Shown in pieces: positions 11,336 to 21,226 of a stretch of 64,000 bases of DNA. The DNA comes from Rhodamnia argentea. Taxonomy: Eukaryota; Streptophyta; Magnoliopsida; Myrtales; Myrtaceae. Each line of letters opens with the position of its first letter. The stretch's first letter is position 1. Made by a program: the position numbers and the translations under genes. The stretch covers positions 2,462,001 through 2,526,000 of the forward strand of contig NC_063158.1 of the NCBI RefSeq assembly GCF_020921035.1, written 5' to 3'. The notes under the pieces are model-generated. The model was not told the DNA's origin. It worked only from the letters and a program-made list of their open reading frames with translations, and ran no database searches.

Positions 11336-12667
11336 ATGGGAAGGTCCTCTTTTGTAAGCGCTTTACTTACCATCCATCGTTATTCCACCATCTCAACAAC
11401 TAAACCTTCAAAGAGTTACCAAGCAATGAGTCTAACATTGTATCTTCTTTTTTCACAGTACGTTTCATGAGTATAATAATAGTCGAAGCCTTCATTTAAT
11501 GAGCAATAAGAGCTTGGTTCGAGCACCAAATTTTCGATTAAAATTGTAAAGTCTTCCATTAATGTTATGAAAATGGCCGTGCCAATTTGACATACGACCA
11601 TTCGACTAACTTTGTGAGATGATTGAAATTGGACCTATCATACTTTAATGTATCATTAAGAGTCCAGCACGCATGCTTCCGTCATCATTCAGTGGTTGTT
11701 TCAACAAATACACCAAAAAATCGTTCTCACAAATCAATGTGAGATAATTTGGTGGCCACTTTTTAAAATTTCTCACTTTGGAATAAAAATAATCAAACCC
11801 ATTCATCATAGTCATGGTCTAGATTGAACTTTCAAAAAAAAAAAAAAATAGATCTTATAAATCTTGGGAGGGTTATTTCTTCCCCGAACCCGAGTCCACC
11901 GGACCGGGTAGATCTCAAACATTTTTTATTTTTTTTTCTTTGGATCCCAAAATCAACGATGGTGATGCATTTGGTCCAGCGGGCTCGGGTAAATGCAAGA
12001 ACCGGCCACTTGTGAGTCACCATCATCTACACATGTTTGCATTTACGAGAGGTGGCAAAATGGGTCAAGAACCCGTATATTAATCCACATTTAAGAGCGT
12101 GGGTCGCAGAACAGTTGATGGTCCGACATCATTAGGGCAAGACATTAAGATTTACGTGCCCATGACGCTACTGGATCTTAGTGCATCACGAGAGGTGCCA
12201 TCAAGATTCAAGACACGTCGGCCCACCACACACGATCATCCTTGGCCATCGGGGATTTCAAACCCAATGTTTCGGAACACAATTTGCAATCGCATTACTT
12301 TTCTGCCTTCATGTGAATGCCCTCGGCCGTAATTGAAAATTTGCACGAACGATTCATTTGCATTTACGACTCTAGTCCACCCAACGACTAATGGTTGAGT
12401 GCAATGCTTATCCCAACAAAAAACGTCTGTCGACGTACCAGTGTGATTTGTTTCTCTCGTGTTTTTTTTTTTTTTTTTTTTTTTTTTTGGGGGCCTTCAT
12501 ATGAATGCGCTCGGCCCTTGATTGAGAACGTATGAACGATTCATTCGCATTTACGACTCTAGTCCATCGAATGACTAATGAAATCGCGACATTGTCATGT
12601 GTGTTTCGGAATTATGCATTAGGCTTTCCACAATGCAAAGGAAAGAGATGAAATGTGAATTCGGACG

Positions 12668-12963
12668 GTAGGAATGAGCAAAATTATCAAAACAATCTTA
12701 AATCCATTGCAATTGTGCTAATTCAGTCCTAAACTTTTTTTTGTCGGTCGAGACATAAACATTCTGTATTTATGTCAATTCGGTCAACTTTGCCACCCAA
12801 CGCCGACGTGAATATTTTTTTATAATATTCCTTAATTTTTTTTTTCTTTCCTAACCCTATTGCTACGGTGGTCGGCGAGCTTCGACAAGGGCTTCGTGGC
12901 TCCCGACCCGCCTCGCCCAACCCGGGCGGGGGCAGCCTCGCCATGGATGCCTTTGCCCGAGGC
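12668..12963. mobile_element. Family A foldback element, truncated copy
   Basis: The left arm has AAAATTATCAAAACAATCTT and GCAATTGTGCTAATTCAGTC, as in the copy at 7,391. A GC-rich GGGCGGGGGCAGCCTCGCC core follows, and the right arm is missing. The flanking tandem-array sequence (AATGAAATC...CATTGTCATG) occurs on both sides. Confidence 0.5.
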
Positions 12964-13898
12964 CGGCCCAATGGCTAATGAAATCATCGCATTGTCATGT
13001 TGTGTGTTTGTGTTTCAGGATCATGCATCAGGCTTTCCACAATGCAAAGGAAAGAGACGAAATGTGAATCCGGATCAAAGGGAGGAGACGAAAGAGAGGG
13101 GGGGCCGGCTTCATGATACTTCCATTCGAAATGGCGTGATCGAGACATGTGAACCACATCTCAATTCCAAATAATCTACAAGGAAAACACAACTATTTCC
13201 AATTTCCAGATCGTAGCAGTGAATCGATGTATTTAAATTATTAAAAAAAAAGAACATGTTAAGATGGTTGTTGCCACACGAGTAATGTGAAGTCTACGAA
13301 GCACAGCCTAGCTTTTTTCTCTTGGTTACTGACTTTTTTTATTTTGAGGGTTATCCTGCTAACCGATTGAGCCTTGTGACAATTCACAAGCATAAATGGG
13401 GTGCGTATAAAAGAACAAAAGCATCGTAGAAACTGTCGATGATAACCTGACAGTATGTATTATTTTTTAGGAGTTGCTAATCCGACAATCTGACAGATCT
13501 GTCGGTTATTTCTGATCACGCAATATATCAATCAATGATTGTTTTATGTAAAACAAGCGATGATTGTGTGTGATTCTATGGTTAAGATTGTACTGTCTCC
13601 GACAGTATTGTCAAAAAATAGTTTCCTTACTTTTTTGGGATCCTTCCATTTCGATACACCTGTCCTCATAACAATATGCTTTGTTCCTCTCGTTTTTTTT
13701 TTTTTTTTTTGCCTTCATGTGAATGCACTCTACCTTGATCGAGAAAACACGTACGATTCATTAGCATTTACAACTCTTGTCTACCCGATGACTAGTGAAA
13801 TCGTCACATCGTCTTCATGTGTTTCGGGACCATGGATCATGCTTTGCACAATGCGAAAGAAAGAGACGAAAAGTGAACCCTGATTGTAGGAAGGAGAT

Positions 13899-14437
13899 GG
13901 GATAGTTATCAAAAATATCTTAAATATATTATGTTTGTGCAAATTCAGACTGAAACCTTTTAAAATTGTCAATTTTAATTTTAAACATTTTAACGATTCA
14001 TTAATGTAGTCCTTACGACCAATTTTGATATAAAAAAATCGCTAATGTGGATGTGGTACTGCCACATATAATGGCTAGCGCAGATGTGGATAACTTCATA
14101 AATTTACAAATTTTTTAAAAATTTGCCAACTACTGGGTGAGGGCCGCAGAGCCCTTGTCAATAGCTAGCTAGAATCGCGGCCGACGAGGGCCATTACCTT
14201 TGCCAGGCTTAAAAGGAAAATATAAAAATAAAATTCTTTTAAAATTATAATAATTGTCCAAGTTGGCACCAACTGTACTATGTAAAACAACCGATGTCCA
14301 CGTTAGTTAGTAATTTTTGGTTAAAATTGATTGAATATATCATCAAAAGGTTTATGACTAAATTGATAAAATTGAAAAGTTCATGATTGAATTGGCACAA
14401 TGTGTTTATGAATTTTTTTTTTTAAAAGAATTTCTCC
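13899..14437. mobile_element. Family A foldback element, copy in tandem array
   Basis: The left end is GATAGTTATCAAAAATATCT and the right end contains GAATTGGCACAATGTGTTTA followed by AAAAGAATTTCTCC. The core has GTGAGGGCCGCAGAGCCC and CGACGAGGGCC, the GCGAGG-type block of the family. A further right-half fragment lies at about 14,490-14,692. Confidence 0.5.
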
Positions 14438-15646
14438 AAAATAAGTCGAATGGGGGCTTCATGATGCTTCCGTTCGTGGGGGCGCGAATTATAAAAATTA
14501 TCCACGCTAGCATCAACCGTATTACGTAAGACGGCCGACGTCAACGTTAGTGATAATCGGTAAAAAATTGGTCGAAATTTCACATTGGTAAATTAATAAA
14601 AAGTTTAGGACTAAATTAAAAGATTTATGACTTAATTGACACAAGTTCAATACGTATGTGACTTTTTCTTTGTAATTTTCTTAGAAGTAGACTTAGGGGG
14701 GGCAATCGATGGGACTTCATGATTGTTCCAATCGAGGAGGCGGATCGAGACATGTGAATCACATCTCAATTTTGACTATCATATACAGGAAACACAGCTG
14801 TTTTTTATTATTATTTTTATTTCCGAACGGTAGCAATGAATTAATCTATTCAAATTTATAGAAAAAAAAATGTAAGATAGTTGTTACTACACAATGTCAT
14901 TATTTTCTTTTGGTGAGTAGCTTTACTTCGAGTGTTGTCTCGGTAATCGATTGAGCCTCGTTGAGATTCACAAAAAATAAAATCGTGTGGACTTCGAAAC
15001 AAAAACAGAAAGAGTGTAGAAACTGTTAAAGATTAACTTTACAATAATGCGCTCGCATTGCTTTCTTGGGGTCCCTCCATTCCGATGCGTCCATCGTCGT
15101 GCCAATAATCATTTGTTCCTCTCTTTTTTTGGGGCCTTCGTGTGAATGTGCCCGGCCTTGATTTAGAACGCACGGGCGATTCATTTCGCATTTTTACAAC
15201 TATAGTCTCCTTACATTGTCCTCTGTGTTTCGGGACCATGGATCATGCTCCGCACAATGCGTAGGGAAGGGACGAAATGTGAACCGGGGTCGCAAGAAGG
15301 AGACGAAGGGGGGCCGCGACCGAGACACGTGAACCACATTTTCATTCCAACTAATTTGCAAGGCAAACACACCTATTTTTCGATTTGATTCGTTGGCAGT
15401 GAATTGATTCATTTAAGTTACAAAAGAAGCAATTATAAGATTGGTGTAACTACGCATGCAATGTCATTGCATCTGTCAAAGATTAAGTAGGAATTCATCT
15501 TCCCCCTCCCCCACCACAAAAAAAAAAAAAAAAAGGGAAGAAGGAAGTTGGACAGTACATTATCACCAAGTGGACGGGAGATGGCTATTCCACACCACAA
15601 AAAAGATGAAATTAATCGACAAGAAAACTAAGAATTTTTTGGGATA

Positions 15647-15972
15647 TTGACACAAATGATCCACGAACTTTGGTCCAATGTATAATATTATCCCTAAACT
15701 TTTAATTTGTCCTATGTGATCTCAAAATTATATGAAAATTGTTCAATATTTGTCCTTCCATTAATTCAAAATTAAGGACAATATTGAACATCTTCATATG
15801 ATTCATGAACTAAATTGAATATGTATAAAAAGCCTAAGGGTTGCATTGACAAATTAAAAGTTCAAAAATCACATTATTCATTAGATCAAAGTCCAAGGAG
15901 AATATTGAAAAGATTAAAAGTTCAGGAATCACATTGCATATAGGGTCAAAGTTTAATGATCATTTGTGTTAT
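15647..15972. mobile_element. MITE-like element, family C copy 2
   Basis: The ends GACACAAATGATCCACGAAC and TTTAATGATCATTTGTGTTA are inverted copies. The right half contains three modules of the type AAATTAAAAGTTCA-(GGA)-(ATCACATT). The structure is the same as at 9,481-9,873. From 15,973 to 16,657 I see no further gene or repeat. Confidence 0.65.
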
Positions 15973-16665
15973 TTTTCCGTTTTTCTTTTTCTATGCTCTT
16001 GGTCCAATAGATGTGATGTAGTAGTAGACTGGGTCACGTTCATTAGGGTTAGGAGTAGTGGGACCATCTCCTAGGCTCTTAGATTTGATACCCGATATCC
16101 ACTAAGAGTAAGATACCAATATTAAAACCCTAGTTGACGTAGGCACGCACTTTATGGGAACTAGGACAACCACTTTAAAGCCCTAACAGTCAGTCCAATT
16201 GGTTCTTTAATATATTATCCGGTCATTTAAGATAACATATCCATCTGCAATTGCCATTTCCATACGATACGCAAAGGCCCATTGATTAAGAGAGCATTGT
16301 ATCACTAATTGCCACACTAAAGCACGATCAAATCGTACGTCCAATCATCGCGATCTTACGACATCATTTTTCTCTGGTAATGCTATGTATGGATGGAACC
16401 AACCTAACCTTGTCTTTAACTCATATTGGCATGATTAGGTACTCGTAAAGTTTACTTAATTGGGCTTTTTTCTCCCGTAATTACTCTGACGACGCCTTAG
16501 ATTCGTTCGCTTTACGTATTGAATGCATCATTTGGGAAGCAATCCTTATAATATACATATTTGTCATCACTTATGTTTCGAAAAATAATACGGGATTTGA
16601 TTTATGAAGTATTTACAGAAAATAAATTCTTAACTTTCAAACCATCCTATTCCTATTCCACGTTA

Positions 16666-17302
16666 TAGGGGTGTGCAAAAGAATCGGAAACCACTTACAA
16701 CCGGCGGTTTTCATGGGGATCGGTCCGATTCCTAATTTCAAAAATTGAAACCGATGAGTATCGTTCCGATTCCCAGTTCCACACATGGAATCGCCCACTG
16801 GACCAGACCGGTGTGTACATATATATTTATATTTTTAAAATTGCATCTCTTTCAGCAGTCTTTCACGACTTGCTTCGATCTTGTCGTCATGAATGAACAC
16901 TGGTTTGCAAAATTAGTAGTTGATGCTGCTTTGCTTTACTTCAACCCGTGGCAAAGCCAAAAATGTCGTTGCGTTGGGAACAAGAGAAGCCGTCTCGTGT
17001 GCTTCAGCTCTCTTTATTTTGCCATCCTGGCTTGCTTCTATCTATATTTTCACATTACATCTTCCAGCAATGCAATGCCCCCAACTCAATACTATGGACC
17101 ACCTCATAGCAGAGCCAACATAAATATCCATCTTATTCACACTTATACAATTACAAGTCATGCAAAATAGTCTCACCTTTTTATGATCAATTCCATGGAA
17201 CTATTGGGTGATTTTCGGTTCCCATTTTTTTGAAATCGGTCCTTAGAGAGCGTTTCTCGGTTCTAGGGTGGGAACCGTCCATCTAGACCATTCTCACCCC
17301 GA
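16666..17302. mobile_element. Older hAT-like non-autonomous element
   Basis: The left end TAGGGGTGTGCAAAAGAATC resembles the hAT element at 17,879. The right end is CATTCTCACCCCGA. Flanking octamers CCACGTTA and CCACCTTC agree at 6 of 8 positions, consistent with a decayed 8-bp target duplication. The subterminal sequence is rich in CGGTTCC/GGAACCG-type words, as in the intact relative. The 141-codon frame inside it (16,745-17,170) looks fortuitous. Confidence 0.5.
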
Positions 17303-17878
17303 CCACCTTCAGCCCTAGAAGCTCTCTCTCAAGGTGCTTTGCACCTGACGGCAATAACTATTCTCTCTCTCACACGCGCACACGTTATGTGTGTTATAAT
17401 GAAATCTCTACATGTCGTCCTCCCATCCATACTTTCTCAAAAGAAAAGTCACTTTTTTTTTTGCACAAAAGGAAGACGCGAGCCTCTTTTTGGCCAACAA
17501 AAGACGAAGGGCTTCGAATACGCCTTTTTTTCCATTGTCCTATCATTTTCCAGAAAGGGCTACGTTTCCCTCCGTCCCTGATCGGGAATAGTGTTCATCC
17601 CACTTTGTTGATCGACTTTTTGCCTTGGTTAACTACCAATCACTCTCTGAACCAAAAAAAGCAAAAAAAAAAAAAAAAAAAGCTAACAATCACTCGATGC
17701 TTGTTATGGGCAGTTCTGTAGTTTTGTTTCTGGTCAAAGTAGTTCTATAATTGTTAAGTCTGTCTCTGGGTATCTCTGTAGAGTAGTTCAATTACTTTCG
17801 ATAATGTGTTTCGGTGGATTGTCTCTCTCGTTCATCGAGACATGTTTAGATTATTTGATTTTTCAATTCAACTGGAGA

Positions 17879-18575
17879 TAGGGGTGAGCAATCGGACTGG
17901 GTTTACCTGAAATTCGGATCGGACCACTCGAAAAATAGGATCGAAAATCGGTTCCCGTTCAAACCGGTTCGGGAAACGATTTTATTTTTTGAGAACCGGT
18001 TGAAATCGGTGCATTCCCGATTCTAGGTGGAGATCCACTTGCACCGGTTTTAGAATTGGTTTTTATCTACTCTTTTAAAAAAAGAAACCCTAGCCTCACT
18101 TGCCAGCTTTGCCTCCCCTGCTGTGTTTCGTGTTTCTCTCTCGTCACTCTCTCTCTCTCTCTCATTGTTGCCACCTTTGGCTCGCCTCTCATTGTTGCCA
18201 TCATCGACACCTCAAAGATGCAACATAGCTTATCATCGCCTTTTGTCTCATTGTTGCTATACTAGCTACCATAACCTCTCGCTATCACCTCTATTTTGTA
18301 TCTCATTGACATCAACACAGTTATCCAAAGTGGGGTGAGTTCATCGATATTCATATTATTTTGATGCAAAAAAATAAAATCGAAAAAAGAAAAAATAGGA
18401 AAACAAGTTATCGGTTAGACCTTGGCACTAGACCGAAAAACAAGACTGGTTTCAAAACAGGTTCCAAGACAAAACATGGTTGGTTTTAGGTTTCAAAAAT
18501 TGGGAATCGGTTATAACATGGTCTGTTTCAGAGTCTAGGTCTAGACCCTACCCACTCGGCCCATGCTCACCCCTA
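17879..18575. mobile_element. hAT-type non-autonomous element with perfect 8-bp TSD
   Basis: The element begins TAGGGGTGAGCA and ends TGCTCACCCCTA, a 12-bp perfect terminal inverted repeat. It is flanked on both sides by ACTGGAGA (17,871-17,878 and 18,576-18,583), an exact 8-bp target-site duplication, which is the hallmark of hAT transposons. It is 697 bp long, has no transposase frame, and carries internal AATCGGTT/AACCGGTT words. The intact duplication suggests a younger insertion than its neighbour at 16,666. Confidence 0.85.
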
Positions 18576-18583
18576 ACTGGAGA

Positions 18584-19335
18584 GGAAAGATAACCAAACG
18601 CAAAATCATGTTTTGCAAGCATAGGACGATTCATGTAAGAGAAAATCTCACGTGGGCTTATAAGCAGGACTGATCTCCCCTCAAAGTTGATTATTTGTTA
18701 TTAAAGCTAACTTGCTCATCCAAATAGAAAAGGAAAAACAAAAAGCCTTGGCCTATCACGGGCTGAAAGGATCGGACCATGCCCTTTCGGATCTAGACTT
18801 GGCCCATTGGGCCTCACTGGCCCAGCACAACGTATTTTGGCGAATTGCAAATCGATCCAGCCCAAACCCCAACTATCCTAGAATAGAAACTCCAGCTCTA
18901 CTTCCAAATCTTAACACGTGGACATTTCTCGGATGACCGGCCGAGCACTTCACCCCCCCCGACATCAGCATTGAGATTTTCTTTTGGGATCTCATGCAAA
19001 ATTAAAACACCATTAAAAACGTCTTATCCTAAATTAAAATTTCGAACCATCAAGTCTGCGTACTTATTTAATTTTTTTTTCCGAGATTTTTACCTTTTAC
19101 CATTATGCAACTTTTGCTGCTCCTATGGCCTAATGGTAATTTTGTAGCTCAACGTATTTAAACTTGCGAAATAAACATGGTATCCATACGTAGAATTTGA
19201 TGGAGAATTATGTATATTTTCAAATCTGGAGGAGAATTGGAGGCCCAGGCAACACCAAGCTTTTTTCCCCTTCCCAAAATTAGCCTCGGCCTCAGAAAAG
19301 TTGAAAAAAAAAAAAGAGGAAGAAAATCTTCTCAA
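18584..19335. other. Stretch without a recognised gene
   Basis: AT-rich spacer between the hAT element and the kinesin promoter region. There is a short C-tract near 18,951-18,960. No gene or conserved frame is visible. Confidence 0.4.
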
Positions 19336-19500
19336 GTAGCCTCAAGGACCAATAAGCATGCGCCACGTCGCCCTGCACGGACCTTCTCCATTTGCCCCAG
19401 AAAGAAAGAAAGGAAGGAAGGAAGGTTTCCGCATATAGCCTCAAGGACCAATAAGAAGGCGCCACGTCGCCCCCCGTGTGGACCTTCGCCATTTGCCTCC
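19336..19500 (+). promoter_or_regulatory. Duplicated CCAAT / ACGT-core block upstream of the kinesin gene
   Basis: Two copies of a block about 60 bp long lie about 97 bp apart. Each contains CCTCAAGGACCAATAAG, then GCGCCACGTCGCC, then GGACCTTC and CCATTTGCC. Each therefore carries a CCAAT box and a CACGTCG (ACGT-core, bZIP-type) word. The position is 400-550 bp upstream of the inferred first exon. A promoter role is inference; the duplication itself is seen directly. Confidence 0.5.
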
Positions 19501-20071
19501 TCAGGAAGTGGGGCCGTTGCCACCTTTTTGAAGACGGCACCGGCAGGATCAACAAGGCGGGAACGCTGTTCCAAAATGGGTTTTGGGGGTGGGGGGCCCA
19601 CATTCCCTCGATTTTTCCAATTCCCGCATTATTAAAATTAAAGCGACGTATCAATAAATAAACACGCTGAAGGATTTCAAATTTGGGAAGGGGAAAAAAA
19701 AAGGAAAAAGAAAAAAGGAGAGAGCATAGATTCGAAATAAAACGACGCTCTAATTTCGTTAAAACAACGAACTTCCAAAGAGGCAAAAAAAGAAAAAGAA
19801 ATTGAAATGGAAAATTGAGATTTCAAAGGCGTCAGTCGATTTCTTTCCTCTACCGATTTCGAACTTTTCATCTGAAAACGCGGACGGAGCTAGCGGTTGG
19901 AGGCCCTGGGAAGGGCTACGGACAGAGAATCTCGGAAACACCGTCTCGTCGTCGTCGTCGTGATCGAGCGCTTGGCTGGTTCGATCGAAATCGGCTGTCG
20001 CATCGCGTGCAAATTGCGCGCCCTCTCTTGCTTCCAGATCTCCCGGGGACTTGCCTTCCAAGCTCGCTCAG

Positions 20072-21177
20072 GTACGATTCCTTGAACAGCCCGCATTGCG
20101 TCCCTCTTCTCGTCCCTTGAGCTGGGGGATGCCGCGGATCTGGTGCTCGATTCGCGGTGCCGAGGTCCTGTCCCTCGCGAGATGCGTGTGATTGGTAATG
20201 CAGCTCCTTTTTTTTTTTTTGTGAAAATTTGGGCGAAGGAACGGCCGGCTCGAGCCATTTTGGTTGCTTTTTCGCGTGTTTTTTTGGGCCCAATTTCTGA
20301 GCTTGAAATATGCCCTGTTCGGTTGTTTGTGGGACCGGGAATGGAACGGAGAGGCCCAGCTTTTCCTTTGTTCCTGCTGGTTTTGGAGCTTTATTTTGGT
20401 AGATTGAGGTGCATTTTTCTTGCCAGTGCAGTTGTTATTGCCTGTTGAGTACACGGACGACACGGATTGATATTCTAGTGCCCGTGCTTGGTGTGGGTTT
20501 CGCCGTGTAAGCAATGTGCTTTATGGGGAAACTGTAAGGTAATGCTGATTTTAGCAATGTAGATCGTGTGCTTTATGCATTGTGCTTTGGGTGAAGATAC
20601 TGAGTGGTTTTGAGTGGAGAATGTAAATCTACCTTTTTCATGAGGACATGACCAGAAGTTATCTAAATATGCTTATTACACGAGAAAATGAAGCATGCTG
20701 CTCTTGGGTAGGCACACTGAGCGAACGCCTCCCACTGGATATGTTCAAATCCTGCTGTAACTCTGGTTTGGACATTCTGCCGAATTTGCCTATTAATCAT
20801 AACTCATCATAGGTGCTTTGCCGACTAAAAACCATCGCCCAAAACCCATACTCTGTCATCAGGTTTGTGGTTCTGCCAGTGCACCTAATGAAGCCACTAG
20901 TTCCTGCTTTCTGCACTGTCTGCAATTTGCTACACTTTGCTTTCCTGTCATGTCTCATTTTACATCTCCATGGTTGTGAATGTGTCTCTCCGAGGCTGAT
21001 GCCCTGGGCATGTGCCTTAAGGCCCATGCACGATTAAAAGTACTTTTACTACTTAAATAGAGAGATGAAACGGAGCATGCAGTGTTTGGCCGATAGTGTC
21101 AGCATGCTAGATCTCAATTCCTCAGTAAATGTGCTTTAAGGAATCTTACTGTGGATGGATCCTTTTCTTTTCTGCAG
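20072..21177 (+). other. Probable 5'-UTR intron of the kinesin gene
   Basis: A donor (CTCAG|GTACGA) and an acceptor (TTTTCTGCAG|TAATG) frame an intron of about 1.1 kb upstream of the start codon. The leader exon would be roughly 19,800-20,071. No coding exon fits within the intron. Leader exon limits are inferred only from splice sites and composition. Confidence 0.5.
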
Positions 21178-21226
21178 TAATGTATACTAACTGATCAGGA
21201 AAGAAAGTACCTCCAATATTCCCACC

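Larger units (their letters stand above)
12304..15490. repeat. Diverged tandem array, unit about 1.3-1.5 kb, interrupted by MITEs
   Basis: One module (TTTGTT-CTCTC, a T-tract, GCCTTCATGTGAATG, then GATTCATT-GCATTTAC) appears at about 12,304, 12,450, 13,680 and 15,110. A second module (CATGCATTAGG/CATGGATCATG followed by CACAATGC and AAAGAGACGAAA) follows at about 12,610, 13,020, 13,830 and 15,235. A third (CGAGACATGTGAACCACAT then a run ending near GATTGAGCC) follows at 13,140-13,450, 14,745-15,040 and 15,320-15,490. The order is conserved, so these are old tandem units with family A elements inserted between modules. No protein frame is conserved. Confidence 0.65.

Noticed and set aside
16745-17170. 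141-codon frame inside the older hAT-like element
   Set aside because: No hAT transposase motif (BED finger or dimerisation domain). It is the by-product of a short non-autonomous element.
19210-20514. Many long frames on both strands around the kinesin leader
   Set aside because: They overlap one another in up to five frames in a GC-rich leader and promoter. None continues the kinesin protein or shows a domain.
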